Positions 8,636 to 17,966 of a DNA stretch of 64,000 nt are shown one piece after another (position 1 is the first letter of the stretch; every line of letters begins with the position of its first letter). The position numbers and the translations under genes are program-made. The stretch is from JAHRAW01 sp965262585 (GTDB lineage Bacteria; Pseudomonadota; Gammaproteobacteria; Arenicellales; Poriferihabitantaceae). The notes below the pieces were generated by a model, which searched no databases, was not told where the DNA came from, and saw only the letters and a program-made list of their open reading frames with translations. The DNA lies in the NCBI GenBank assembly GCA_965262585.1, contig OZ253546.1, forward strand, positions 1 to 64,000, written 5' to 3'.

Positions 8636-10537
8636 ATGAATGATACCAAAACCCAGCACCCCGGTGAGGGCCGAAAGCCGTCCGGCGATGAATTGCTCTG
8701 CCGCGAGGTGCGCGCCCTGCTAGATTGCAAAGACGGCATTGACGAGAGCAAAGCCAAGCGTCTACGCAAGCAGTGGGAAGCGCGCCAAAGCGAGGGCCAG
8801 ACCGAGGGCCAAAGCGAGGGCAAGACCGAAAACCAGACCAATCATACCCCAGACGCCTTGTTTGTCGAATTGCGTGAGCGCGTGCATAAGCAGGTTGAAT
8901 TGCGTGCCAAACAATTCGCCGAGGTGGAGGAAAAACTGGTGCAACTGCGCGCCTGTCTGGAAAACGGCGATGTCAAGCGTTCCCAGAAACTCGATCAGGC
9001 CGTGGTTGCGGGCCTCAACCGCATTGCCGGGCTGTCAAGCAGCCGCCACCAGACCATCATCACCGGGCTGGAGGAGTTGCGTCCGAAACTGCGCGAATTG
9101 GATTCGTGGCGACGCTGGAGTACGACTCAGGCGCGGGAGAAAATAATTAAAGAAATTAAGCAGATTCACGAATCTGGCGCGACCCTTGTGCAAATCGCCC
9201 AGCGCATTCAACAGGCGCGCAAGGAATGGAAGCAGTGGGCGGGGGAGGGCGGGGAGCACAAACTTTATGCGGCTTTCGACCGCGCATGCACCGAAGCCTA
9301 TCGACCGTGTCATGCGCATTTCGAACAGCGAAAGCAGCAGTCCCGGGAAAACATCCACAACCGCGAACAAATTTGTGCGTTGCTGGAGCAAGAGTTTGAA
9401 CAAGTGGAATGGCGGGATCCGCCGTGGAAAAAACTCCGGCAGTTGGTGCAGGCGCAAACCAGCCGCTGGCGCGCGAGCGGCGAGGCGTCGTATAAATTGC
9501 GTAAACCATTACAACAGCGTTTCAACTCCATCGTGGGAAAATTTAACGAACCTATGGAGCGGGAACGAGAGCGTAACCGTAAACTTCGGGAAAGTTTAAT
9601 CACCAGTGTCGAACAACTCGCCGAGCGGGTAGACGCAGTTGCGGCGCATCGAGAATTGCAGGCGCTGAAAAAACGCTGGATACCGACGATGACTTCCTCT
9701 CGTGGCATGGAGCAGGCGTTGTGGAATCGTTTCACTCGTGCCTGCGACAATGTGCGGGAAAAACAAGAACGCGAGCGCAAGGAATTTAACCACGCCTTGC
9801 AACAAAACCTGGTGGCGGGAGAAGCGTTATGCGCGGAAATCGAAGCGAGTTGCCGGGGGGAATCGCAGGATTGTGCGGCCATTCAGGGGAATCTGGGGAA
9901 GTGGAAAGAACGCTGGGAGGCGTCGGGTGAGAAGCCGAAAGCGTCCGCCGAAAAAATCGCCACGCGCTACCGTAATGCCATAGCCGAGGCGCGAAAGGCA
10001 CTCGCCAAAGCCGCCGCCGATGAGAAAATGCGGACGCTGGAGTTGCTCCGGGAAAAATCGCTGGTGTGCGCCGGTATTGAGGCACTGGCATTGGCCGACT
10101 CAAAAAACGCCGCCCGTGAAGCGCAACACAAAGACTGGAAGCAACGCTGGGAATCGCTGACGCCGTTGCCCGATGAACTGGAATCTGCCATCGCCGAACG
10201 CTACCAACTGGCGAGCGAGGCGTTGGTGAATACCAATACCTTGAAACAACTGAGCGATTCCCTGCCGGGCAATCTCGAAGCCGTGCATGAACGATTGCTA
10301 CAACTGGAAATTCTCGCCGAACTGGATTCCCCGGCGGAATTTGCCCGACTCCGCATGGCCATGCAGGTCGAACGCTTGTCGGCGGCGTTGGGCAAGGCCG
10401 GCGTCGGTGAGCGTCAATCCGCCGAGGCGTTGATACGGGATATTTTGTTGAGCGGTGCGGTGGACGAGGCGCGGCGAGTTGCGGCTTTTGAACGGCTTGA
10501 TTGCTGCCTGCGGGTGGTCATCCCCCAATCTCAATAA
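8636..10537 (+). CDS. DUF349 domain-containing protein
   Basis: The protein has 633 residues and is predicted to be almost entirely helical, rich in Glu, Arg, Lys and Gln. Repeated blocks of the type LKKRWIPTM, LGKWKERWEASG and HKDWKQRWESL match the DUF349 repeat found in a poorly characterised gammaproteobacterial family. Residues around 50-68 are a low-complexity run of EGQ/EGK units encoded by short direct DNA repeats near 8786-8835. No signal peptide or membrane segment is visible. The 3' end overlaps the convergent transporter gene by 7 bp. The function is unknown. Confidence 0.8.
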   Translation: MNDTKTQHPGEGRKPSGDELLCREVRALLDCKDGIDESKAKRLRKQWEARQSEGQTEGQSEGKTENQTNHTPDALFVELRERVHKQVELRAKQFAEVEEKLVQLRACLENGDVKRSQKLDQAVVAGLNRIAGLSSSRHQTIITGLEELRPKLRELDSWRRWSTTQAREKIIKEIKQIHESGATLVQIAQRIQQARKEWKQWAGEGGEHKLYAAFDRACTEAYRPCHAHFEQRKQQSRENIHNREQICALLEQEFEQVEWRDPPWKKLRQLVQAQTSRWRASGEASYKLRKPLQQRFNSIVGKFNEPMERERERNRKLRESLITSVEQLAERVDAVAAHRELQALKKRWIPTMTSSRGMEQALWNRFTRACDNVREKQERERKEFNHALQQNLVAGEALCAEIEASCRGESQDCAAIQGNLGKWKERWEASGEKPKASAEKIATRYRNAIAEARKALAKAAADEKMRTLELLREKSLVCAGIEALALADSKNAAREAQHKDWKQRWESLTPLPDELESAIAERYQLASEALVNTNTLKQLSDSLPGNLEAVHERLLQLEILAELDSPAEFARLRMAMQVERLSAALGKAGVGERQSAEALIRDILLSGAVDEARRVAAFERLDCCLRVVIPQSQ

Positions 10538-12390
10538 AACAAACTAAGCATCACAATCATCACCACCAGAAACATCACCGTCATAATGCTACCGGCTTTC
10601 AGGAAATCGGACACATGGTAGCCGCCCGGTCCCATGATCAGGGCGTTCACTTGATGGGTGGGAATCAGGAAGGAATTGGAAGTGGCGAGGGCCACGGTCA
10701 GGGCGAAGACCGCCGGGTTGGCGCCGGCGCCGATGGCGATGTTGATGGCGAGTGGCACCAGCAGAACCGTCGCCCCGACGTTGGACATCAACAAGGTGAA
10801 GACCGTGGCCATGATGGCGATGACCGATTGCAACACCCACACCGGTACATCGCCCAGTAAGAGCAGAATTTGCTGGGCGATCCAAGCCGCGGTGCCGCTG
10901 TTTTCGACGGCCATACCGAGGGGGATTAAACTGGCAAGCAAGAACACGCTTTGCCAGCCGATGGCGCGGTAGGCTTCTTCGATCTTGATGACGCCGGACA
11001 GGATCATGCCCGCCGCGCCGGTCATCAGGGCGATGGACAGGCGCATGTCGGTGAACAACGCAAGGCCCAGGGTCAGGAAGAAAAATCCGCCCGCATACTT
11101 GAGTTTTTCCGGGCGGGTGTCTTCCCGGGGGAAGTCGGTTACCACCGCGAAGTCGTGGCGGGCTTCGGCGATGGGCGTCAACTGCCCCCAGCGAATGTGT
11201 ACCACCAGCGTGTCGCCGGACTGCATCACCAGGTCGGCGAGGTCTTGGTCGATGACATCGTCGGTGCGAAACACGGCCAGCACCGTGGCACCGTATTGCT
11301 TGCGGATTTGCGCGTCCTTGATGCTCTTACCAATTATCGACGAGTCGGGCATGATGACGACTTCGGCGATGCCGGCGCTGGCGGTGCTCAGCACGTCGGC
11401 GAACACATCCATTTCATTCTTGATCAGCAGCGCGTATTCCCTGGCGAAATCCTGCACCGCCTGATACTTTCCCATGATCGCCATTTCGCTGCCCACGGCG
11501 AATTCCGAATCCCCGCGTGGAGCCACGATCAATTTCTCGCCGGTGCGGATGGCGATGATCCAACCGGCCCGTCCGGCGGCGTCCACATCCGACAAGGTTT
11601 TGCCGATCAACGGGCTGTCGACGGTTACCCGGCATTCATACACTTCCCCGGCGATGCCATATACTTCCTTGAAGTATTTGAGCGTGCTACCGGATTCCCC
11701 CGGCTTGTGCTTGATGACGGGCAGCACGAAGCGGCCGAGGAACACGAAATAACAAACGCCGATAAACAACAGCGCAATCCCCACCGGCGTGACCGCAAAC
11801 AGGCCGAAGGTCTCCATCTTCGGCGCCCCGGCGGGCAGCACATTGTTGGAATTTTCGATGAGGTCGTTGAGCAAAATTAGCGGGCTTGAACCGATCATGG
11901 TCACGGTGCCGCCGAGAATGGCGCAAAAGCCCATGGGCATCAGCAGCCGGGAGATGGCGAGGTTGCCCTGCCGGGCAATGCGGTTGACCACCGGCAGGAA
12001 CAACGCCGCGGCGCCGATGTTCTGCATGAAACTGGAGATTACGCCCACCACGGCGGAGATGAGCACGATGATGCGCCCTTCGGTGTTGCCGCCGATTTTG
12101 AGGATTTTGCCCGCCACTTGCCCGAGGACGCCGGTGCGGTCGAGTCCGGCGCCGATGATCATCACCGCCATGATGGAGATCACCGCATTGGAGGAATAGC
12201 CGCTGAAAAGTTGAGTCGGGTCTACGAGTCCGCCGTATCCGGGTATCAGGCTGGTGAGGCCGATGAGCACCATGATGGAGATAGCGGCCACATCCACCCG
12301 CACCACATCGAAGGCAAACAGGCAGATGGTAACCACCAATATACCCAATACCCCGATCATTTCAGCGGTAAGGTACAGGGTCTCTGTCAC
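10531..12390 (-). CDS. SLC13-family permease with two TrkA-C (RCK_C) domains
   Basis: About 619 residues. Membrane segments fill the N-terminal third and the C-terminal third (about 12 helices in total). The soluble middle holds two TrkA-C domains, marked by SPLIGKTLSDVD and SSIIGKSIKDAQ. The paired loops MQNIGAAALFLPVVNR and MSNVGATVLLVPLAINI are the characteristic SLC13/DASS substrate and sodium motifs. Likely substrates are sulfate or dicarboxylates; the choice is not resolved. The GTG at 12390 is preferred over the upstream in-frame start at 12429 because GGAG precedes it at a suitable distance. Confidence 0.87.
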   Translation of the reverse strand: MTETLYLTAEMIGVLGILVVTICLFAFDVVRVDVAAISIMVLIGLTSLIPGYGGLVDPTQLFSGYSSNAVISIMAVMIIGAGLDRTGVLGQVAGKILKIGGNTEGRIIVLISAVVGVISSFMQNIGAAALFLPVVNRIARQGNLAISRLLMPMGFCAILGGTVTMIGSSPLILLNDLIENSNNVLPAGAPKMETFGLFAVTPVGIALLFIGVCYFVFLGRFVLPVIKHKPGESGSTLKYFKEVYGIAGEVYECRVTVDSPLIGKTLSDVDAAGRAGWIIAIRTGEKLIVAPRGDSEFAVGSEMAIMGKYQAVQDFAREYALLIKNEMDVFADVLSTASAGIAEVVIMPDSSIIGKSIKDAQIRKQYGATVLAVFRTDDVIDQDLADLVMQSGDTLVVHIRWGQLTPIAEARHDFAVVTDFPREDTRPEKLKYAGGFFFLTLGLALFTDMRLSIALMTGAAGMILSGVIKIEEAYRAIGWQSVFLLASLIPLGMAVENSGTAAWIAQQILLLLGDVPVWVLQSVIAIMATVFTLLMSNVGATVLLVPLAINIAIGAGANPAVFALTVALATSNSFLIPTHQVNALIMGPGGYHVSDFLKAGSIMTVMFLVVMIVMLSLFY

Positions 12391-12710
12391 GGGGTGCTCC
12401 GAATCACGCCGGGTTAATGGAGGCGGCAAACGACCGCCCGCATATGGTGTAACATCCCGGGTTCACTGCGGGGCTGATTGCGCTGTTGCCGATGTTTCGC
12501 CAAAATTGCAACGCCCGCACGACAGGATCTCCGGAACTTTACTGATGCAGATTTTACCACCAACCGGGGCGGCTGTGGGATTGTATTATCCATTTACTCG
12601 ATGCCCGGCGGAAAAAAAATATGGACACAAATCTGTGTTTCCGAGATACGCCCGAGACACCGGACACCGGTTCCGGTTTATACGCCAATGACCGATAAAA
12701 ACCGTTTCCA

Positions 12711-13637
12711 ATGCAGCCGTCCCTAATTTCCCTCTTCAAACAGTTCCCCGGCATCCGTTTCTGGCCGGTGTGGGGCATGGTGGCGGTGCTGCGGATGCTG
12801 TCATGGTTGCCGCTGCCGGCATTGTATGTACTCGGCGCGGCGGCGGGGGAACTGGCTTGCCAACTGCACCGCCCACGGCGCAAAATCACCTTGCGCAACC
12901 TCAGCGCCTGTTTTCCGCACCGCACCGACGCCGAAATCCGCGCTCTGGCACGGGGGCATTTTCGTAGCATCGTCATTGCGGTGCTGGCCGCCGGTGTGGC
13001 GTGGTGGGGCGGCAAAGCCCGGCTTACGCGCCTGACCAGATTGCGAAACCGCGAAATTCTCGACCAAACACTAAGTCGTGGCGAAAATATCATTGTCCTC
13101 GCCCCGCATTTTACCGGCCTCGAATACGGCGGCATTTATCTGTCCACCCTCGCGCCCATGGTCAGTATGTATCGGCATCACAAGAATCCGCTGATGGACG
13201 CGATTATTCGGCAACACCGCGCGCGCTTCGGAGTCGCTCAATACTCCCGCCACACGCTCGCCAAATCGATGATTCGGCTACTCCAGAAAGGCCGCTGGTT
13301 TTATTATCTGCCGGACCAAGACCCGGGCCGAAATCAAGGCGTATTCGCGCCGTTTTATTCCATCCCCACGGCGACCTACGCCGCCCTGGGCCGCATCGCC
13401 CGCCTCGGCAACGCCACGGTCATCCCCTGCGTCACCCGCATACTGCCGTGGGGACGCGGGTTTGAAGTTATCTTCGAGCAACCGCTGGCCGACTATCCGT
13501 GCGGTGATGAAATCCGTGATGCCACGCAAATGAATCACGCCATCGAAACTTTAATTGAACACGCACCGGAGCAATACTTCTGGTCCCATCGCCGCTTCAA
13601 AACCCGTCCCGAGGGAGACCCGCCGTTTTATCAATAA
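12711..13637 (+). CDS. Lipid A biosynthesis acyltransferase (LpxL/HtrB family)
   Basis: The protein has 308 residues with an N-terminal hydrophobic anchor, then the acyltransferase motif APHFTGLEYGG, which supplies the family's H-x4-E pair. Further family motifs are YLPDQDPG and the C-terminal YFWSHRRFKTRP. These inner-membrane enzymes add secondary acyl chains (lauroyl or myristoyl) to Kdo-lipid A using acyl-ACP. Which chain is added cannot be told. The 280 bp upstream hold no gene. It converges on the broken DMT gene with 23 bp between them. Confidence 0.88.
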   Translation: MQPSLISLFKQFPGIRFWPVWGMVAVLRMLSWLPLPALYVLGAAAGELACQLHRPRRKITLRNLSACFPHRTDAEIRALARGHFRSIVIAVLAAGVAWWGGKARLTRLTRLRNREILDQTLSRGENIIVLAPHFTGLEYGGIYLSTLAPMVSMYRHHKNPLMDAIIRQHRARFGVAQYSRHTLAKSMIRLLQKGRWFYYLPDQDPGRNQGVFAPFYSIPTATYAALGRIARLGNATVIPCVTRILPWGRGFEVIFEQPLADYPCGDEIRDATQMNHAIETLIEHAPEQYFWSHRRFKTRPEGDPPFYQ

Positions 13638-13660
13638 CTCCGCCCGCCATTCACCGAGTG

Positions 13661-14598
13661 TTATTTCGTGGTCGGTTGCGCTCTTAAATTGATATAAGCA
13701 ACCGCAATAACGGTAATCGCCGCGCCACACAACTGCCACAACGACAACCGTTCGTGAAGAAACAGAAATGCACCGGCAAGACCAAACAACGGAACCAAAT
13801 TCAAAAAACTACCGGCGTAATTCGCGCTTATCGTTTTGAGTGCGGAGATATACAAAGAAAAAGCCAGCGCATACTGCACAATTCCCGACACAATCGCCAA
13901 CCCCCAAACGCCAACACCAAAATCGAGGGGCGAGGTGGTTATCGCATGAGTTTCAGGATACAGCATCCATTCAACGGGAAGCAGCAACAGGGCAAAACCA
14001 AGCGCCACGGTTTGTTGCCATGCAACGATATAAACCGGATCGATTTTCGCGGCAAATCGGCCGGACAATACGACATACAAGGCGGCGACCATGGTTCCCG
14101 CAAAAATGAGAGCGTCCCCGGAAAAACTGCGACTCGCATCGCCGTTGCCGATTGAAACCACGCCCAGAGCGACGAACAAACCACCTACCGCCATAACCGA
14201 CCACATAACAAATCGAAGGGTCGGTTTTTCTCGAAACAGCAACGCCGAAATGGCGATGATCATGATCGCCTCGGTAGCCTGAATCAGAGTCGCATTGCTC
14301 GCTCCCGTAGTTGCCAGACCAATTAGACCAAGAAGATAAGCCAGCCCCGGCTCCAGCAAACCGAGTGACGCAAATTTGGCAACATCCTTGCGCGCATGCC
14401 GTGGAGTCTTCACTCGTCGAATCAAAATAAAAAACCAAAGCAACACCACGCTGGCAATCAGTTGTATAACCAACAAAAAAACCGGCGGAAATGAATCCAA
14501 CACACTCTTCGCATCACCGTTGCCGAACCCCAACACAACGCCGCCAAGGTTGCTAAAACCACCCCCGACGAAAAAGTTTCGCGAAATGACTTATTCAT
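13661..14598 (-). pseudogene. EamA/DMT-family permease with a frameshift near the 5' end
   Basis: From 14536 downward the gene encodes nine of the ten expected helices of a drug/metabolite transporter. The missing first helix is present upstream in another frame: from ATG at 14598 it reads MNKSFRETFSS and then GVVLATLAALCWGSATVM, the typical first EamA helix. One base must be added near 14511 (an extra G giving ATG GCG AAG) to join it to AKSVLDSFPPVFLL. This is a 1-bp deletion, either a real inactivation or a sequencing error. Without repair, translation could start only from GTG at 14536 and would lack helix 1. It diverges from the Rieske oxygenase gene across the 70-bp shared element. Confidence 0.8.
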
Positions 14599-14612
14599 AT
14601 AAAAGTGGCATC

Positions 14613-14682
14613 AATTATCAATTTGTGGAAAGATGTGTCGACACACAGTAAGCCAGTATATTATCACTAAATATCACAATTT
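14613..14682. promoter_or_regulatory. 70-bp conserved intergenic element, copy A
   Basis: This block matches 20499-20568 at 62 of 70 positions without gaps. It contains a perfect 12-bp palindrome, TGTGTCGACACA, at 14634-14645, and ends 8 bp before the Rieske oxygenase ATG. Both copies lie between divergent genes in the same orientation. A shared operator-promoter for one regulator is inferred. Confidence 0.65.
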
Positions 14683-14690
14683 AACAGCGT

Positions 14691-15908
14691 ATGAACACCC
14701 AACCAAACTCGTCCGCCAGTAACCGCCACACCGGCGATTTGCCGGCACCGTGGACTTACCGCAGCGAGGAGTTTCTGGAACTAGAAACGACACACCTGTT
14801 CAAGCAACACTGGCTGCTGGTCGGCCACCTCAGCGACCTCCCCGAAGCGCGGGATTACCTGACCTTCGAGGCCCTCGGCGAACAAGCGTTGGTGGTGCGC
14901 GGAGACGATAACCGGGTGCGCGCCTTTCACAACATTTGTCGGCATCGCGGCGCGAAACTCGTGGAAGGCACGCGCGGGCGGTGTCGGCGCGCGTTGACTT
15001 GCCCGTTTCATGGTTGGACTTACCGCTTGGATGGCAGTTTGGTGGGGGTTCCGGCTGAGGATACTTTTGCAAACTTGGATAAGGCGAAAAACGGTTTGGT
15101 GTCGTTGCCGATGGAAATCTGGATGGGGTTTATTTTTGTGCGTTTCGGCGATGCCTCCACCGTTCAACCGCCACCGGCGCAAGCCATGAAACCGGTCGAG
15201 CATCTGCTGACTCATTATCAACTGCACAAAATGAAGCCCATCGAAAACACTAGATTTGAAGTGTTGCGCCCGTGCAACTGGAAGGTAATTCACGACATCG
15301 ACAACGAAGGCTACCATGTCCCCGGCGGCCATCCGGCGTTGCAACAGTTATACGGCAAAAATTACCGAGACGATTTCATCGGCGATGTTTCGGTGACCCG
15401 TGGCTACTTGAACGAGGAACCGGCCACGCTGTGGAGCGTGCGGCACTACCAAAAACTGCTGCCGGCCTTTTCGCATTTGCCGCATTCGCAACAGCGGCTG
15501 TGGCTTTACATCGGCCTGTTTCCCAGCATGGTGCTGGCGCTGTACCCGGAGTGCGTGGAGTTCTACATGACGATCCCCGTTGACGCCAGATCAACCCGTC
15601 TCATGGGCGGCACCTACGCGCTACCCGGCGCTGAATTCGAAAGCCGAGAAGCACGCGCCGCACGGTATCTCGGCGCGCGCATCAACCGCGTAGCCAGCCG
15701 CGAAGACGACGAATTTGTGCGGCTGCTGCAGTGCGCAATGCAGTCAAGTGCCTTTCCCCAACCGCAACTATCCTCCCTCGAACACGGCGTCCGAGGATTC
15801 CACCAACAAATCCAACGCACCCTGCCAGTGGCGACCCTAGCCGACCAACCCCACCCCGGAACGCTGGCGCAAATCAATGCCGAAATGCGCCTCAAGCAAA
15901 AGGAATGA
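14691..15908 (+). CDS. Rieske 2Fe-2S non-heme iron oxygenase, alpha subunit
   Basis: The protein has 405 residues. The N-terminal Rieske domain carries the cluster ligands CRH and CPFH (NICRHRGAKL and TCPFHGWTYR). The catalytic domain has the mononuclear iron site in NEGYHVPGGHPAL. The layout is that of GbcA, carnitine and choline-type monooxygenases and related aromatic-ring hydroxylases, which need a separate reductase. No reductase or beta subunit is adjacent. Because the gene shares a regulatory element with a polyamine-type ABC transporter, a quaternary amine or other nitrogenous substrate is a reasonable but unproven guess. Palindromic repeats follow immediately. Confidence 0.88.
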   Translation: MNTQPNSSASNRHTGDLPAPWTYRSEEFLELETTHLFKQHWLLVGHLSDLPEARDYLTFEALGEQALVVRGDDNRVRAFHNICRHRGAKLVEGTRGRCRRALTCPFHGWTYRLDGSLVGVPAEDTFANLDKAKNGLVSLPMEIWMGFIFVRFGDASTVQPPPAQAMKPVEHLLTHYQLHKMKPIENTRFEVLRPCNWKVIHDIDNEGYHVPGGHPALQQLYGKNYRDDFIGDVSVTRGYLNEEPATLWSVRHYQKLLPAFSHLPHSQQRLWLYIGLFPSMVLALYPECVEFYMTIPVDARSTRLMGGTYALPGAEFESREARAARYLGARINRVASREDDEFVRLLQCAMQSSAFPQPQLSSLEHGVRGFHQQIQRTLPVATLADQPHPGTLAQINAEMRLKQKE

Positions 15909-15909
15909 C

Positions 15910-16105
15910 AACAAGGAATATCAAAAGTGCGTCATTCCCGAACGATAGAAAAATAGGGAGCGCCAGCGACCATATTTTTCATCGTATCGGGAATCCAGAA
16001 AATCAATAATGAGTCGGATCTCGCGGGAATGACGGCGTAGGGAGCGGCTAACGCCGGACATGTTTCACTGGATTCCAGTTTCGCGGGAATGAAGACGAGT
16101 GGGGA
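15910..16105. repeat. Dispersed palindromic repeat, isolated copy
   Basis: This fills the whole gap between two convergent genes. It contains the larger unit at 15931-16000 (an imperfect palindrome from CATTCCCGAACGATAG to CGTATCGGGAATCCAG) followed by shorter ATTCCC/GGGAAT units. The same sequence is repeated many times at 23.7-25.0 and 29.5-30.4 kb. Confidence 0.85.
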
Positions 16106-16106
16106 A

Positions 16107-16967
16107 TTATTTCAACCCGTCATTCTTTAGTTCATCAACCGCCGCCATTTGCATGTCCCGTGCATGGCGTTTTTGTTGGCGCATCAGCAGCCAGCCGGCC
16201 AAGATTACGCCGACGGCGACGGTTACGATGATGATGGTGGCGAGGGCGTTGATGTCGGGGCGCAGGCCGAGTCGAACTCGCGAGTAGATGAGCATCGGCA
16301 GGGTGGTGGAGCCCGGCCCGGAAACGAAACTGGCGATTACCAGATCATCCAGCGACAGCGTGAAGGCCAGCAGCCAGCCGGCCAGCATGCCCGGCGCCAG
16401 CATCGGCAGGGTGATGTCCACCAGCACCCGTAGCGGTTTGCCGCCGAGGTCTTGGGCGGCTTCTTCGAGTTCTTGACCCATGCCGGTCAGCCGCGATTGG
16501 ATGATCACCGCCACGTAAGCCAGGGAAAAGGTGATGTGGGCGATGGTGATGGTGGTGATGCCACGGTTCGAGGGCCAGCCGATGAATTCGTTGAGGGTGA
16601 TGAACAACAGCAGCAGCGACAGCCCGGTGATGACTTCGGGCATCACCAGCGGCGCGGAAATCATGCCGCTGAACAAGGTGCGTCCGCGGAAGCGGCCAAA
16701 GCGCGCCATAGCCAGCCCGGCCAGCGTGCCGAGCAGGGTTGCGAAGGTGGCGTTGACCACGGCGATTTTCAGGCTCAAGGTCAGGGCGTTCCACACTTCT
16801 TCACTGGCGAACAGCGTTTTATACCAGCGCACCGAGAAACCGCCCCACACCGGCACCAGTTTGGAGTAGTTGAATGAGTAGACGACCAGCAGCACCATCG
16901 GCACATACAAAAACACCATGCCGAAACACAGCATCGAGAAAAGAAAAGTGGAGCGTTTGCGGTTCAT
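16107..16967 (-). CDS. potI: Polyamine-type ABC transporter permease (PotI/PotC family)
   Basis: The protein has 286 residues with six predicted membrane helices. The binding-protein-dependent transport signature (EAA loop) reads EEAAQDLGGKPLRVLVDITLP. Its length and order as the last gene of a four-gene set match PotI. It is separated by 11 bp from the other permease gene and forms the inner-membrane channel with it. The transported compound may be putrescine or another cationic amine. Transcription ends against the dispersed repeat at 15910-16105. Confidence 0.85.
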   Translation of the reverse strand: MNRKRSTFLFSMLCFGMVFLYVPMVLLVVYSFNYSKLVPVWGGFSVRWYKTLFASEEVWNALTLSLKIAVVNATFATLLGTLAGLAMARFGRFRGRTLFSGMISAPLVMPEVITGLSLLLLFITLNEFIGWPSNRGITTITIAHITFSLAYVAVIIQSRLTGMGQELEEAAQDLGGKPLRVLVDITLPMLAPGMLAGWLLAFTLSLDDLVIASFVSGPGSTTLPMLIYSRVRLGLRPDINALATIIIVTVAVGVILAGWLLMRQQKRHARDMQMAAVDELKNDGLK

Positions 16968-16978
16968 CGCCGTTGCCG

Positions 16979-17953
16979 TTATTTACCCGGCGCCGCTTCC
17001 CGCGCCTGCAAATGTTGATACAGCATCATCGGCACCACCAGCACCAGCAACAGGGCGATGGCCACCGCCGCCGCCACCGGCCAGTCGTGGTTGGAGTTGA
17101 ATTCGCTATACAGCACCTTGCCAATCATCAGCACGTTGCCGCCGCCGAGCAGGTCGGGGATGACGAATTCGCCGGTCGCCGGAATGAACACCAGCAGCGC
17201 GCCGGCGATGATGCCGGGGATCGTCAACGGCATGGTAACGGTGAAGAAGGTGGTTGCCGGATGCGCGCCGAGGTCGGCGGCGGCCTCGTGCAGAGTCATG
17301 TCGAGTTTTTCCATGTTGGCGTACAACGGCAGGATCATGAACGGCAGGTAGGTATAGACGATGCCCACATAAACGGCAAATTCCGAATACAGCAGGCGCA
17401 CCGGTTGCTCGGTGACGCCAAGCCACATCAGCAGGCTGTTGATGGTTCCTTGATCCGAGAGAATGCCGATCCATGCGTATACCCTGAGCAGGAACGAGGT
17501 CCAGAACGGCAGGATGATCAGCAGTAGCAATATAGGCCGTGCGGTGGGCGATGCGCGCACGATGCCGTAGGCGAGGGGGTAGCCGAGCAGCAGGCACAGC
17601 ACCGTGGAGATGGTGGAGATTTTCAGGGAGTTGAGGTAGGTGTCGAGATAGAGTTCGTCTTCCCACAGGTAGGCGAAGTTGGAGAAAATCAGCCGCACCC
17701 GCAACGCACCGTCCTCGACCCATTCCACCATCGGCGAAAACGGCGGGCTGGCAATGAGCGATTCGGCGAGGCTGATTTTCAGGACGATAAAAAACGGTAC
17801 CAGAAAAAATATCAGCAGCCACAGGTAGGGAATGGCGATGGTTAGCCCGCGCCAGTGGGTTTGCAGGAAATGCTCCAAACGTACGCGCCAGCCCGGTGCC
17901 GCATCGGTGGGTTGCGGCACGGATGTTGTGGTGTCGGAATACGCCGTGGCCAT
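16979..17953 (-). CDS. potH: Polyamine-type ABC transporter permease (PotH/PotB family)
   Basis: The protein has 324 residues: a polar N-terminal extension, then six membrane helices. The EAA loop is HEAAADLGAHPATTFFTVTMP, and LPFWTSFLLRVYAWIGIL is a strongly conserved PotB/PotH motif. The 317-residue PotH of E. coli is closer in length than PotB. The gene starts 13 bp downstream of the ATPase gene in the same transcript. Confidence 0.87.
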   Translation of the reverse strand: MATAYSDTTTSVPQPTDAAPGWRVRLEHFLQTHWRGLTIAIPYLWLLIFFLVPFFIVLKISLAESLIASPPFSPMVEWVEDGALRVRLIFSNFAYLWEDELYLDTYLNSLKISTISTVLCLLLGYPLAYGIVRASPTARPILLLLIILPFWTSFLLRVYAWIGILSDQGTINSLLMWLGVTEQPVRLLYSEFAVYVGIVYTYLPFMILPLYANMEKLDMTLHEAAADLGAHPATTFFTVTMPLTIPGIIAGALLVFIPATGEFVIPDLLGGGNVLMIGKVLYSEFNSNHDWPVAAAVAIALLLVLVVPMMLYQHLQAREAAPGK

Positions 17954-17966
17954 TTCGAAGTGCTGA

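Noticed and set aside
10951..11880. A 309-codon plus-strand open frame
   Set aside because: Antisense to the SLC13-type transporter, with no recognisable domain.
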